Shown: positions 43,372 through 51,718 of the stretch, one piece after another
Numbering within the stretch: the stretch's first letter is position 1
How the letters are laid out: each line of letters opens with the position of its first letter
Source of the DNA: Azospira restricta
GTDB lineage: Bacteria > Pseudomonadota > Gammaproteobacteria > Burkholderiales > Rhodocyclaceae
Assembly: GCF_016858125.1 (NCBI RefSeq)
Contig: NZ_CP064781.1
Span: forward strand, 2,303,501-2,367,500
Direction: 5' to 3'
Length of the DNA stretch: 64,000 bases
Notes under the pieces: model-generated
Databases searched by the model: none
What the model was told of the DNA's origin: nothing
The model's input: only the letters and a program-made list of their open reading frames with translations
Program-made: the position numbers and the translations under genes

Positions 43372-46003
43372 GGCCATACTCAGGATTCTCGGCACCGGTG
43401 CCGTCGTCGCGGTCGGGCTCGCGGCCTTCGTCGGCGACTCGTGGTCGGCGCGCGAGTCGAACGTGCGCGCGACCAAGCACAACCTGTCCAAGGACTGGTA
43501 CGGCGGCGGTGCCGACCCGCGGACGGTGAAGGCGACCAGCGAGACGCAGGTCTGCGTCTTCTGCCATACGCCGCACGCGGCGACGCCGGCGGTGACGCCG
43601 CTGTGGAACAAGCAGGTCTCGGGCGCCACCTACACGACCTACACCTCGTCCTCGCTCGACGCGCAGGCGATCGCCGGCACGCTGGCACAACCCGGCGGCA
43701 GCTCCAAGCTGTGCCTCTCCTGCCACGACGGCACGCTGGCGATCGGCAACGTGAACGTGCTCAACGGCGCCGGCTCGACCGGCACCCAGGGCACGCAGAG
43801 CATCGCCCTGTCCGGCACCGGCGGCGGCGGCACGATGGCGCCGGGCAGCGGCACCACCACCGGCTTCACCCGCTTCCTCGGCACCGACCTGTCCAACGAC
43901 CACCCGATCTCGGTGACCTACAACAAACTGCTGTCGGATCGCGACGGTGAAATCCGCGACGCGACGCTGAACGCCACCGACGGCACCTGGGAATGGGTCA
44001 ACGCCGGCACGCGCATCATCGGCGTGCGTAGCCACCGCACGCAGGGCGGCAGCGGCCAGCCGCAGAAACCGGTGCTGCCGCTGGAGAAGACCGGCAGCGA
44101 CACCGATGCCGGCCAGGTGCAGTGCGCCAGCTGCCACGATCCGCACATCCGCGAGACCGACACCACCAAGGGCAACCAGAAGTTCCTGCGCCTCAACCGC
44201 TTCCAGGAATCGGCGCCGGCCAATGCCTACAGCCAGGACGGCGACATCATCTGCCTGGCCTGCCACAACAAGAACCGCGGCAGTGGCGCCTGGGCGTATT
44301 CGGCGCACGCCAACCCGCTGGTGGCGACGCAGACCTATACCAGCGCAGCGGCGACCCAGCGCGAGTTTCCGGCGAACATGCAGGTGTGGAAAGCGGCCTG
44401 CCTGAACTGCCACGACACGCACAGCGTGCCCGGTTCGCGCCGGCTGCTGCGCGAGGGCACCGACGGCGTCGGCACGCCGAAGTCCGGCGGCAGCTCGGCG
44501 ATCGAGGAGACCTGCTACCAGTGCCACACCAACAGCGCCGCCAGCGCGATCACGCCGACGACGACGGTGCCGGACATCAAGACCGACTTCACGACCTCGA
44601 CCGTCCGCATGCCGATCAGCTCGACGAACCAGCCGGCCGGCACCGAGGTGCACGACATCGGCGGCAGCTTCAACGATGCGACCTTCGTGGACTGCACCGG
44701 GACGACCAACAAGTGCGGCAAGGACTTCCTCGAATCGCGGGCCAAGCTCGGTGCCGGCAACCTCAGCAACCGGCATGCCGAATGCACCGACTGCCACAAT
44801 CCGCACCGCGTGGTGAAGTTCCGCGACTTCCGCGGCCTCGCCGGCTCGGGCAACCTGAACGGTACCCCGGATGCCGCGGGAACCCACACCCACACCGAGA
44901 CCACCGGCTACACCCATACCAACATCGCCTCCGGCGTGCTGCGCGGGACCTGGGGCGTCGAGCCGACCTACGGTTCGGCGTCGTTCCACTCCCTTCCGTC
45001 CGGCTACGTCGTCAAGCGCGGCGACCCGGGCAGCGCCACCGACACCAGCGCCGCAGCGACCTATGTCACGCGTGAGTACCAGGTCTGCCTGAAGTGCCAT
45101 TCGGACTACGGTTACTCGGACAACAACACCTATCCGACCGGCAACCGGCCGAACCTGGGCAGCTTCACCGGCGGCACGCCGAGCGGTCGGAACGGCCTGA
45201 CCCAATACACCAACCAGGCGAAGGAATTCCAGGCGCCGGCCGCGCACAAGGGGGCGTCGACGCAGACCGACAGCGGCGCGGGCGCCAGCTACACGACGAA
45301 CAACCAGCGCTCGTGGCACCCGGTCATGGACAATACCGGGCGCACGCTGGCGGTGCGGGGCGGCATGAGCAACTCGTGGCGGTTGCCGTGGAGCAACGCC
45401 GTCGGCACGCAGACGATGTACTGCTCCGACTGCCACGGATCGAGCACTGCCGCGACCAGCGTCATTCCCGCCGGCGGCGAAAACGGCAGCCCGTGGGGGC
45501 CGCACGGCTCGGCCAACGACTTTCTGCTGAAGGGGGCGTGGACCGATGCCACGAGCGAAACCGCAAACCTGCTCTGCTTCAAGTGCCACGACAGCACGGC
45601 CTACATCGGCGGCGAGACGAATACCCAGAACACCGGTTTCTGGCAGTCGTCGAAAGGCAACCTGCACCGCTATCACGATGCCAGGATCGGTCGCAGCTAT
45701 TTCAGATGCACCTGGTGCCATATCGCGGTGCCGCATGGCTGGAAGAACAAGGCGCTGCTGGTCAACCTGAGCGACGTCGGTCCCGAGGCCGGCCTGACGG
45801 CCGGGACGGCGATCGCCGACAGCGTGGCGATCAACGGCTATTCGAAGGAGCCGTACTATTACAAGGCGGTCAACAAGATCAAGACCTTCAAGACCAGCGG
45901 CAGCTGGGCGATCGGCGACTGCGGCAACGGCGATTCCGACAAATGGATGCGCTCCAACCCCGATGCGTCGCGAGGCGAGGGCATATGCAAGAATCCTCCG
46001 TGA
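43364..46003 (+). CDS. 11-heme cytochrome with OmcE-like N-terminal region
   Basis: An 879-residue exported cytochrome with eleven CXXCH motifs: CVFCH, CLSCH, CASCH, CLACH, CLNCH, CYQCH, CTDCH, CLKCH, CSDCH, CFKCH and CTWCH. The first four are spaced and framed as in the tetraheme OmcE-like proteins here (TKHNLSKD, VCVFCHTPHAA, PLWNKQVSG, LCLSCHDGTLA, LGTDLSNDHPISVTY, QCASCHDPH). The remaining 550 residues hold seven more hemes in Ser/Thr/Gly-rich, loop-like sequence. A signal peptide precedes RESNVRAT. ATG at 43364 overlaps the upstream gene. It could be a tip, base or cell-surface terminal reductase for a filament. Confidence 0.85.
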   Translation: MNKAILRILGTGAVVAVGLAAFVGDSWSARESNVRATKHNLSKDWYGGGADPRTVKATSETQVCVFCHTPHAATPAVTPLWNKQVSGATYTTYTSSSLDAQAIAGTLAQPGGSSKLCLSCHDGTLAIGNVNVLNGAGSTGTQGTQSIALSGTGGGGTMAPGSGTTTGFTRFLGTDLSNDHPISVTYNKLLSDRDGEIRDATLNATDGTWEWVNAGTRIIGVRSHRTQGGSGQPQKPVLPLEKTGSDTDAGQVQCASCHDPHIRETDTTKGNQKFLRLNRFQESAPANAYSQDGDIICLACHNKNRGSGAWAYSAHANPLVATQTYTSAAATQREFPANMQVWKAACLNCHDTHSVPGSRRLLREGTDGVGTPKSGGSSAIEETCYQCHTNSAASAITPTTTVPDIKTDFTTSTVRMPISSTNQPAGTEVHDIGGSFNDATFVDCTGTTNKCGKDFLESRAKLGAGNLSNRHAECTDCHNPHRVVKFRDFRGLAGSGNLNGTPDAAGTHTHTETTGYTHTNIASGVLRGTWGVEPTYGSASFHSLPSGYVVKRGDPGSATDTSAAATYVTREYQVCLKCHSDYGYSDNNTYPTGNRPNLGSFTGGTPSGRNGLTQYTNQAKEFQAPAAHKGASTQTDSGAGASYTTNNQRSWHPVMDNTGRTLAVRGGMSNSWRLPWSNAVGTQTMYCSDCHGSSTAATSVIPAGGENGSPWGPHGSANDFLLKGAWTDATSETANLLCFKCHDSTAYIGGETNTQNTGFWQSSKGNLHRYHDARIGRSYFRCTWCHIAVPHGWKNKALLVNLSDVGPEAGLTAGTAIADSVAINGYSKEPYYYKAVNKIKTFKTSGSWAIGDCGNGDSDKWMRSNPDASRGEGICKNPP

Positions 46004-47031
46004 TCGCCGCCGGGCCGCCCTCGCCGTGGTCCGAGCGCTGGCGGGTGTGGCGCAACTGGCTGGGGTCGCTGCGCTTCGCGCTGGTCAATCTGCTGCTGCT
46101 GTTCGCCGGCGTCTGGGTCGTCTACCTCGAGCTGCCCGGAGCCCTGTGGGCGCTGGTGCTGCCGCTCGCCAGCAGCGCCTTGAACCTGCTGGTCGCGATC
46201 GCCGTCAACGGCGCCTTCCGCCGGCAGCTGCCGCTGCTTGCCTTCCATCTGGCGCTGCTGGCGATCGTCGTGCTCGTCGCGCTCGGCCGCCTCACCTATC
46301 TGCGCGGCGCGGTCGAGATCGTCGATGGCGGCGAGTTCGACGGCGTGCTGACCACGCGGGATGCCGGCCCGTGGCATGCCGGCAGGCTGGCCGAGGTGCG
46401 TTTCGCCAACCTCGGCTTCGCGATCGATTATGATCCGGGCCTGCGGCGCGGGCAGACGCGCAACGAGGTCGCCTACCGGGACGCCGACGGCGCCGTGGTG
46501 CGCACGACCATCGGCGACCAGACGCCGCTGCGGCTCCTCGGCTACCGCTTCTACACCAGCTTCAACAAGGGCTTTGCGCCCAGCTTCGTGTGGCATCCGG
46601 CGGGCGGCGGCGAGCCCGCGTTCGGCGCCGTGCACCTGCCGTCGTATCCGCTCAACGAATACGAGCAGGCGCGCGACTGGGAGATTCCGGGGACCGGCAT
46701 TCCGATCTGGACGATGCTGCGCTTCGACGAGATCGTCCTCGATCCGGACAAGACGGACCAGTTCAAGCTGCCGGGCCGGCACGACGTGGTCGTCCGCATC
46801 GGCGAGCAGCGCTGGGAGATGCGGCCGGGGATGGCGGTCGATCTGCCTGCCGGGCGCCTGCAGTACGTCGGCGTGCGCGGCTGGATGGGGTATTCGGTTT
46901 TCTACGACTGGACCGTGCCGTGGCTGCTCGCGGCGGCCGTCACCGCCGTGCTCGCACTGGGCTGGCACTACTGGAGGAAGTTCGCGGCGCGGCCGTGGAA
47001 TCAGGCGAAGGACGATGGATTATCTGCTTGA
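45985..47031 (+). CDS. resB: ResB-like cytochrome c synthase subunit (System II)
   Basis: A 348-residue inner-membrane protein with three membrane segments in the first 115 residues, a large periplasmic domain (about 115-310, ending PAGRLQYVGVRGWMGYSVFYD) and a last segment (about 312-332). This is the layout of ResB/Ccs1, which with CcsA attaches heme to c-type apocytochromes. It overlaps the 11-heme gene by 19 bases and the ccsA-like gene by 17, so the pair is translated with the cytochrome it probably matures. Confidence 0.83.
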   Translation: MQESSVIAAGPPSPWSERWRVWRNWLGSLRFALVNLLLLFAGVWVVYLELPGALWALVLPLASSALNLLVAIAVNGAFRRQLPLLAFHLALLAIVVLVALGRLTYLRGAVEIVDGGEFDGVLTTRDAGPWHAGRLAEVRFANLGFAIDYDPGLRRGQTRNEVAYRDADGAVVRTTIGDQTPLRLLGYRFYTSFNKGFAPSFVWHPAGGGEPAFGAVHLPSYPLNEYEQARDWEIPGTGIPIWTMLRFDEIVLDPDKTDQFKLPGRHDVVVRIGEQRWEMRPGMAVDLPAGRLQYVGVRGWMGYSVFYDWTVPWLLAAAVTAVLALGWHYWRKFAARPWNQAKDDGLSA

Positions 47032-47833
47032 ACTGAAGGTGTTGTGGGCGGCGATCGTCGCCTATGTGCTCGGCGGCGTGCTGGCGATCGTCTCGGTGGC
47101 GCTCGGCCGGCGCGACGAGCGCAAGATACTGGCGCTGATGCTGGCCGGCCTCGTGCTGCACACGGTGTCGCTGGGCATGCGCTGGGAGCGCGTCGGCCAC
47201 GGCCCGTTCATCACGCTGTTCGAGATCCTGTCGTCGAACGTGTGGAGCCTGATGCTCGCCTTCGTCGTCGCCTACTGGCGGATTCCGAAGATCCGCGCCT
47301 CGGCGGCGGTGGTGATGCCGATCATGTTCGTGATGATGGGCTGGCTGATGGTCGCGCATCCGGGCGAGGGGCATTTCCCGCCGACCTACCATACGCCCTG
47401 GCTGTTCATCCACATCGGCCTGGCCAAGGTCTTCCTCGGCGCGGTGCTGGTCGCCGTCGGCCTGGCCGGCGTCATCCTGCTGCGCCGCGCCGGCATCGGC
47501 CTGCGCCGCTTCGCCACGCTGCCGGCGGACGAGCGGCTGGAGGAACTGGCCTTCCGCTGTCTCGCGCTCGGCATCATCTTCGACAGCCTGATGCTGATCG
47601 CCGGCGCCATCTGGGCGCAGGACGCCTGGGGCCGCTACTGGGCGTGGGATCCGCTCGAAACCTGGTCCTTCGTCACCTGGCTGCTGCTCGCAGTGGCGCT
47701 GCACCTGCGGGTGACCTACAGGCCGGCGCCGGCGCGCACCGCGTGGATGGTGATGGCGGTGTTCGTGATGGCCTTCCTGACCTTCTTCGGGGTGCCGTTC
47801 ATTTCGACGTCGCCGCACAAGGGGGCCGTCTGA
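47015..47833 (+). CDS. ccsA: CcsA-like heme handling protein (System II)
   Basis: A 272-residue protein with about eight membrane segments and the heme-handling tryptophan-rich motif WGRYWAWDPLETWSF near residue 213, as in CcsA/ResC. Conserved histidines flank it (about residues 126, 132 and the late SPHKGAV). Together with ResB it makes a complete System II synthase, although the same locus also encodes System I proteins. Its stop overlaps the ATG of the next gene. Confidence 0.85.
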   Translation: MDYLLELKVLWAAIVAYVLGGVLAIVSVALGRRDERKILALMLAGLVLHTVSLGMRWERVGHGPFITLFEILSSNVWSLMLAFVVAYWRIPKIRASAAVVMPIMFVMMGWLMVAHPGEGHFPPTYHTPWLFIHIGLAKVFLGAVLVAVGLAGVILLRRAGIGLRRFATLPADERLEELAFRCLALGIIFDSLMLIAGAIWAQDAWGRYWAWDPLETWSFVTWLLLAVALHLRVTYRPAPARTAWMVMAVFVMAFLTFFGVPFISTSPHKGAV

Positions 47834-49170
47834 TGGAACTGTCGTCGAATCCGCCGGGCGAAGCCGGCCGCCGCGACGCCGTCCTCTGGCTGGCGCTGGC
47901 GATCTGCGCGGTGGCGGTGTCCGGGCTGTTCGCCGTGCTCATCGCGCTCGCCCGCGTGCCGGCGCTGGGTACGCTGTTTCCCGGCCCGGAGTTCTACCGC
48001 GTCGCGCTGACGCTGCACGTGAACCTGTCGCAGGGCGTCTGGTTCATGGCCTTCGCCGGCGTGCTGTGGAGCCTCGCCGCGCCGCGCGCGCCGGGAGAAA
48101 CCGGCCGCGCCGCCTGGTGGGCTGCCGCCGGCGGTGCGCTCGGCATGGTGCTGTCGGTCGCCGACGGGCGGCCGGAGGCGATCATGAGCAACTACGTGCC
48201 GGTGCTCGACAGCCCGCTGTTCCTGGCCGCGCTGGCGCTGTTCGGGATCGGCGTGCTGATCAAGGCAGCGCAGGGCGCGCGCGCGGGCTGCCCGTGGCCG
48301 CTGCGCGACGCCGCCGACGTGCAGCGCCTGGCGCTGTTCCTGGCCGCGCTTGAAACGCTCGCGGTGTTCGCGCTGCTGCTCGCGGCCGGTGTCGCGATGC
48401 CCGGCGGCGAAACCGGCTATGCCTATTTCGAGACGCTGTTCTGGGGCGGCGGCCACCTCTGGCAGTTCGCGCTGGCCAGCCTGCTGATGGTCTGCTGGCT
48501 GGAACTGGCGCCGGCGGGGGCGCAGCGCCTCGCGCCCGGAGCGCTGGCCGCGATCGTCGGCGCCGGAGCGCTGCCGGTGCTGGCGGCACTTGCCGTGCCG
48601 TTCCTGCATGTGCCCGAGTCGGCGGAATACGTGCACGCCTACACCTGGCTGATGCAGTGGACCAGTTGGCAGGCACCGCTCGCGCTGGCGCTGGCGCTCG
48701 CCTGGAGCGCGCGCGGTCGGTGGGGCCGGGAAATCGCGCCGGGCTTCGGCCTGTCGCTGCTGCTCTTCGTCGCCGGCCTGCTGCTCGGTTCGCTGATCGA
48801 CGGCCAGACGACGCTGGTCACCGCGCACTACCACGGCACCATCGGCGCCGTGACGCTCGGCTTCATGGCCGCCAGCTTCGCGCTGCTGCCGCGGTTGGGG
48901 ATCGCCGCGCCGGGGCGGCGCGCGCTCCGCCTGCAGCTCGGCTTCTACGGCTACGGCATCCTGCTGATGATGGCCGGGCTCGCCGGCGCCGGGCTGATGG
49001 GCGCGCCGCGCAAGACCCCGGGCGACCTGTCGGCGACCTGGGGGGTCGAGACCTTCTCGCGCATCTGCCTCGGCGTCGGCGGCCTGCTGGCGACGATCGG
49101 CATCCTGATGTTCGCCGTGCTGCTCGTCCGCCGCCTGTTCCCGGCGGTGTCGGCGGCCTATTCGCGATGA
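47833..49170 (+). CDS. Heme-copper oxidase subunit I-like membrane protein with altered metal ligands
   Basis: A 445-residue, roughly 12-span membrane protein in the NorB/CcoN lineage. Likely heme ligands are H62 (LHVNLSQG) and the pair H332/H334 (VTAHYHGTIGAV). H208 in WGGGHLWQF matches the first CuB/FeB histidine. However, the His-His pair of helix VII appears as FLHVPE (H259 followed by V260), and the NorB glutamate four residues after the first FeB His is F212. So at least one metal ligand is missing and oxygen or NO reduction is doubtful. It may be a membrane quinol-to-cytochrome electron carrier feeding the cluster. Confidence 0.7.
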   Translation: MELSSNPPGEAGRRDAVLWLALAICAVAVSGLFAVLIALARVPALGTLFPGPEFYRVALTLHVNLSQGVWFMAFAGVLWSLAAPRAPGETGRAAWWAAAGGALGMVLSVADGRPEAIMSNYVPVLDSPLFLAALALFGIGVLIKAAQGARAGCPWPLRDAADVQRLALFLAALETLAVFALLLAAGVAMPGGETGYAYFETLFWGGGHLWQFALASLLMVCWLELAPAGAQRLAPGALAAIVGAGALPVLAALAVPFLHVPESAEYVHAYTWLMQWTSWQAPLALALALAWSARGRWGREIAPGFGLSLLLFVAGLLLGSLIDGQTTLVTAHYHGTIGAVTLGFMAASFALLPRLGIAAPGRRALRLQLGFYGYGILLMMAGLAGAGLMGAPRKTPGDLSATWGVETFSRICLGVGGLLATIGILMFAVLLVRRLFPAVSAAYSR

Positions 49171-49766
49171 GGTTGGGGCTCATGGAAGACCCCGCGCCCG
49201 CCGCCCCGCGTCAGCGTCCGCGCGACGTCCGCTGGCGCGCGCTGCTGCTGACGCTGGCCGCGATCGTCGCCGGCGGCCTGCTGCTCGAATGGTCCGGCCG
49301 CTTCCCGGAGTTCGGCGGCGCGCCGCAGGCGAAGGCCAGGCACGTCCAGCAGAAACGCGCCGAGGAGGTCGAGCAGCGCTTCAATCAGGGCGTCGTGATG
49401 CTGCATGCGAAGCAGTACGACCATGCGCTGACCGCCTTCCACCGCGTCCTCGAACTGGCGCCGCAGATGCCGGAGGCCTACGTCAACGCCGGCTTCGCGC
49501 TGCTCGGCAAGGGCGAGTACAAGGCCGCCGCCGATTTCTTCGACGAGGCGACGACCTTGAACAGCGGCCAGATCAATGCCTACTACGGGCTGGCGGTGGC
49601 GCTCGAAGGCCTCGGCGAGCGGCGCGCGGCGATCGAGGCGATGCGGGCCTACCTGCACCGTGCGCCGGCCGACGACCCCTATCGGCGCAAGGCCGAAGCC
49701 GCGGTCTGGGAGTGGAGCGCGTCGCTGCCGAAAGCGCAGGCGCCGGAACCGCCGAGGAAGAAATAG
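49167..49766 (+). CDS. Membrane-anchored TPR protein
   Basis: A 199-residue protein with one N-terminal membrane segment (about 25-43) and three TPR units (about 70-105, 106-140, 141-170; for example MPEAYVNAGFALLGKGEYKAAADFF). It probably faces the periplasm and binds apocytochromes or the ResB/CcsA synthase, much as CcmI does. ATG at 49167 overlaps the previous stop (ATGA); an ATG at 49182 preceded by GAGGTTGGGG is an alternative start. Confidence 0.75.
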   Translation: MRLGLMEDPAPAAPRQRPRDVRWRALLLTLAAIVAGGLLLEWSGRFPEFGGAPQAKARHVQQKRAEEVEQRFNQGVVMLHAKQYDHALTAFHRVLELAPQMPEAYVNAGFALLGKGEYKAAADFFDEATTLNSGQINAYYGLAVALEGLGERRAAIEAMRAYLHRAPADDPYRRKAEAAVWEWSASLPKAQAPEPPRKK

Positions 49767-49774
49767 GCCGCCGC

Positions 49775-49790
49775 TGGCTCGCTTATTGCT
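49775..49790 (+). promoter_or_regulatory. Candidate sigma-54 promoter for the 49848 gene
   Basis: TGGCTCG-CTTA-TTGCT: one mismatch in -24, perfect -12, GG-N10-GC spacing. Predicted start near 49801, 47 bases before the ATG. Confidence 0.7.
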
Positions 49791-49847
49791 GCCTCCTTCC
49801 AAATTCGGCGCCGCTGTCGCGGCGTCCGTTTGCCGGGGGAGGAGAAC

Positions 49848-50456
49848 ATGAAGAAATACCTGGTCGGCATGGCGGCCTTCTGTTTCGGCTCGCTCGCCGC
49901 GGGTGACGACGATGTCGCCGCCAACGCCTTCCTGCGCGAGAACCTGCGCAGCATCAACGACGAGGTCGCGGCCTATCGGCCGATGCTCGAATCGATGGGC
50001 AAGGATCCCCGCGCCGGGCGCGATTCGCGCGAGGCGCTGGCGCGCATCGATGCGCTGCTCGTCGAGGCGCGCCGGCTGGCGCAGCAGACGAAGCTTGCCG
50101 AGGCGGTGCGCCAGGGCGAGACCGCCAAGCGGCTGGCGATCGAGACCATGGTCCGGCTGAAGGCCGGCGAGACGGTGACGCATGCGCTCAGGTTCGAGAC
50201 GCCGGCCGACGAATACGCCTACGAGCTGCGCCGCTTCGACAGCAACGCCATGCTGGTGTCGATGAACCTCGAGGACAAGGGCGACGCCGGCCTGCGCGGC
50301 CGGGTCGATGCCGAGATGACGGCGGCCGGCCGGCTCAAGGCCGCGGCCGCCGCCGAGGCTGCCGCCGGCCGCTACGGCGAGGCGGTGAAGCGGATGGAGA
50401 CGGCCAGCGGCCACCTGACGCGGGCGCTGCAGGCGCTCGGCGTGCCTGTCTTCTGA
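49848..50456 (+). CDS. Exported helical protein, unknown function
   Basis: A 202-residue protein with a short signal peptide (to about residue 18) and helical, Ala/Glu/Arg-rich sequence without hemes. It is a shorter paralogue of the 39454 product (see that entry for the shared motifs). GGGGAGGAGAAC precedes the ATG, a very strong site. It stands between sigma-54-like promoters on both sides, just before ccmC, so it may serve in cytochrome assembly. Family unknown. Confidence 0.7.
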   Translation: MKKYLVGMAAFCFGSLAAGDDDVAANAFLRENLRSINDEVAAYRPMLESMGKDPRAGRDSREALARIDALLVEARRLAQQTKLAEAVRQGETAKRLAIETMVRLKAGETVTHALRFETPADEYAYELRRFDSNAMLVSMNLEDKGDAGLRGRVDAEMTAAGRLKAAAAAEAAAGRYGEAVKRMETASGHLTRALQALGVPVF

Positions 50457-50473
50457 TGGTTGTCCCGTTGCGC

Positions 50474-50489
50474 TGGCATGTGAGTTGCT
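50474..50489 (+). promoter_or_regulatory. Candidate sigma-54 promoter for ccmCD
   Basis: TGGCATG-TGAG-TTGCT: one mismatch in -24, perfect -12, GG-N10-GC spacing. Predicted start near 50500, 23 bases before the ccmC ATG. Confidence 0.7.
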
Positions 50490-50522
50490 GCTGACGCTGC
50501 ATCGCTTCCTTTCCGCCGCGAC

Positions 50523-51278
50523 ATGAACAACCGCCTGATCAACTGGTTCAAGTACGCCTCGCCGCAGAGCTTCTACCCGCTCGCCGGGAAGCTGATCCCG
50601 TGGTTCGCCGCGGCGGCCGTCGTCTTCGGCGCCGCCGGGCTGTGGCTGGGCCTCGCCGTCGCGCCGACCGACTTCCAGCAGGGCGAGGGCTACCGCATCA
50701 TCTTCGTGCACGTCCCGGCCTCGTGGATGAGCATGTTCATCTACCTGGTGATGGCCTTCTGGGCCGGCCTCGGGCTGGCCTACAACACGCGGCTGTCCGG
50801 GATGATGGCGCAGGCGCTGGCGCCGACCGGGGCGCTGATGGCCTTCCTCTCGCTGTGGACCGGCGCGCTGTGGGGCAAGCCGATGTGGGGCACCTGGTGG
50901 GTGTGGGACGCACGGCTGACCTCGGAGCTGATCCTGCTCTTCCTCTACATCGGCTTCATCGCGCTGCAGGCCTCGATCGACGACCCGCGCCGCGCCGACA
51001 AGGCCGGCGCCGTGCTGGCGCTGGTCGGCGTCGTGAACATCCCGATCATCTACTTCTCGGTGAAGTGGTGGAACACGCTGCACCAGGGCTCGTCGGTGAG
51101 CCTGACCAAGTCGCCGTCGATGGCCGCGCTGATGCTGTGGGGCATGCTGCTGATGGCGCTGGCGTTCTGGATGTACAGCATCGCCGTCGCGCTCTACCGG
51201 GTGCGCGGCATCATGCTCGAGCGCGAGCGCGGCAGCGAATGGGTGAAGAGCGTGCTGCAGGCGGAGGGTACGAAATGA
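50523..51278 (+). CDS. ccmC: Heme exporter/handling protein CcmC
   Basis: A 251-residue inner-membrane protein with six spans. The tryptophan-rich motif WGKPMWGTWWVWDARLTSE (near residue 119) and conserved histidines (FVHVPASWM, LHQGSS) identify CcmC, which loads heme onto CcmE in System I cytochrome c maturation. Unusually it is not preceded by ccmA and ccmB, which normally start this operon. No clear ribosome site is seen. Its stop overlaps the ccmD start. Confidence 0.95.
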   Translation: MNNRLINWFKYASPQSFYPLAGKLIPWFAAAAVVFGAAGLWLGLAVAPTDFQQGEGYRIIFVHVPASWMSMFIYLVMAFWAGLGLAYNTRLSGMMAQALAPTGALMAFLSLWTGALWGKPMWGTWWVWDARLTSELILLFLYIGFIALQASIDDPRRADKAGAVLALVGVVNIPIIYFSVKWWNTLHQGSSVSLTKSPSMAALMLWGMLLMALAFWMYSIAVALYRVRGIMLERERGSEWVKSVLQAEGTK

Positions 51279-51454
51279 ACATCCACTGGCAGAGCTTCTC
51301 CGACTTCCTGGCGATGGGCGGCTACGGCCTCTACGTCTGGGGCTCGTTCGGCGTCACCGCGCTGATCCTAGCGCTGGAACCGATGCTCGCCGTGCGCCGG
51401 CGCCGCGGCCTGCTGCTCCGCCTCGGGCGCCAGTTGCGGGCGGAACGCGGCTGA
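51275..51454 (+). CDS. ccmD: Heme exporter protein CcmD
   Basis: A 59-residue protein with one membrane segment (FLAMGGYGLYVWGSFGVTAL) and a basic tail (RRRRGLLLRLGRQLR), the layout of CcmD, which helps release holo-CcmE from CcmABC. It overlaps the ccmC stop (ATGA). ccmE would be expected next, but a 264-base regulatory gap and a porin gene follow instead. Confidence 0.9.
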   Translation: MNIHWQSFSDFLAMGGYGLYVWGSFGVTALILALEPMLAVRRRRGLLLRLGRQLRAERG

Positions 51455-51461
51455 TTCGGCG

Positions 51462-51481
51462 TTTTCCCGCCGTCGGGAAAA
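51462..51481. promoter_or_regulatory. Dyad TTTTCCCG-CCGT-CGGGAAAA
   Basis: A perfect 8+8 copy of the dyad, eight bases after the ccmD stop. A degenerate second copy (TTCCTCG-TTT-CGCGGAA, 51486-51502) follows. It is about 215 bases upstream of the predicted porin transcription start, a usual distance for a sigma-54 enhancer. Confidence 0.75.
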
Positions 51482-51620
51482 CGCTTTCCTCGTTTCGCGG
51501 AACTCGGAAAATTCCTCGTCGGCGGGGATGGGTGATCGCCGATTCCCGAAACCGATGACGTCGGAATCGCGCCCCTCGCGGCGGGCGTTCGCGGCCCCCG
51601 CCACTTTTCCAAATCGATGA

Positions 51621-51653
51621 TTTGACACGCATTTGACGCACGTTTGTGACGCA
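51621..51653 (+). repeat. Three tandem 11-bp repeats upstream of the porin promoter
   Basis: TTTGACACGCA, TTTGACGCACG and TTTGTGACGCA run head to tail with an 11-base period, one helical turn, ending nine bases before the -24 element at 51662. This spacing suggests regulator binding on one face of the DNA. Confidence 0.6.
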
Positions 51654-51661
51654 ATTGCGAA

Positions 51662-51677
51662 GGGCACGGGCGTTGCT
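51662..51677 (+). promoter_or_regulatory. Candidate sigma-54 promoter for the porin
   Basis: GGGCACG-GGCG-TTGCT: one mismatch in -24, perfect -12, GG-N10-GC spacing. Predicted start near 51688, 31 bases before the GTG start. Confidence 0.7.
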
Positions 51678-51718
51678 ATTTCTCTCCGAGTTTCATTGCA
51701 TACACATCGGAGGAAAAT

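Noticed and set aside
47833-49170. Terminal oxidase or NO reductase subunit I
   Set aside because: The helix VII His-His pair and the NorB glutamate are not in place, and no subunit II, NorC or CcoO gene adjoins it.
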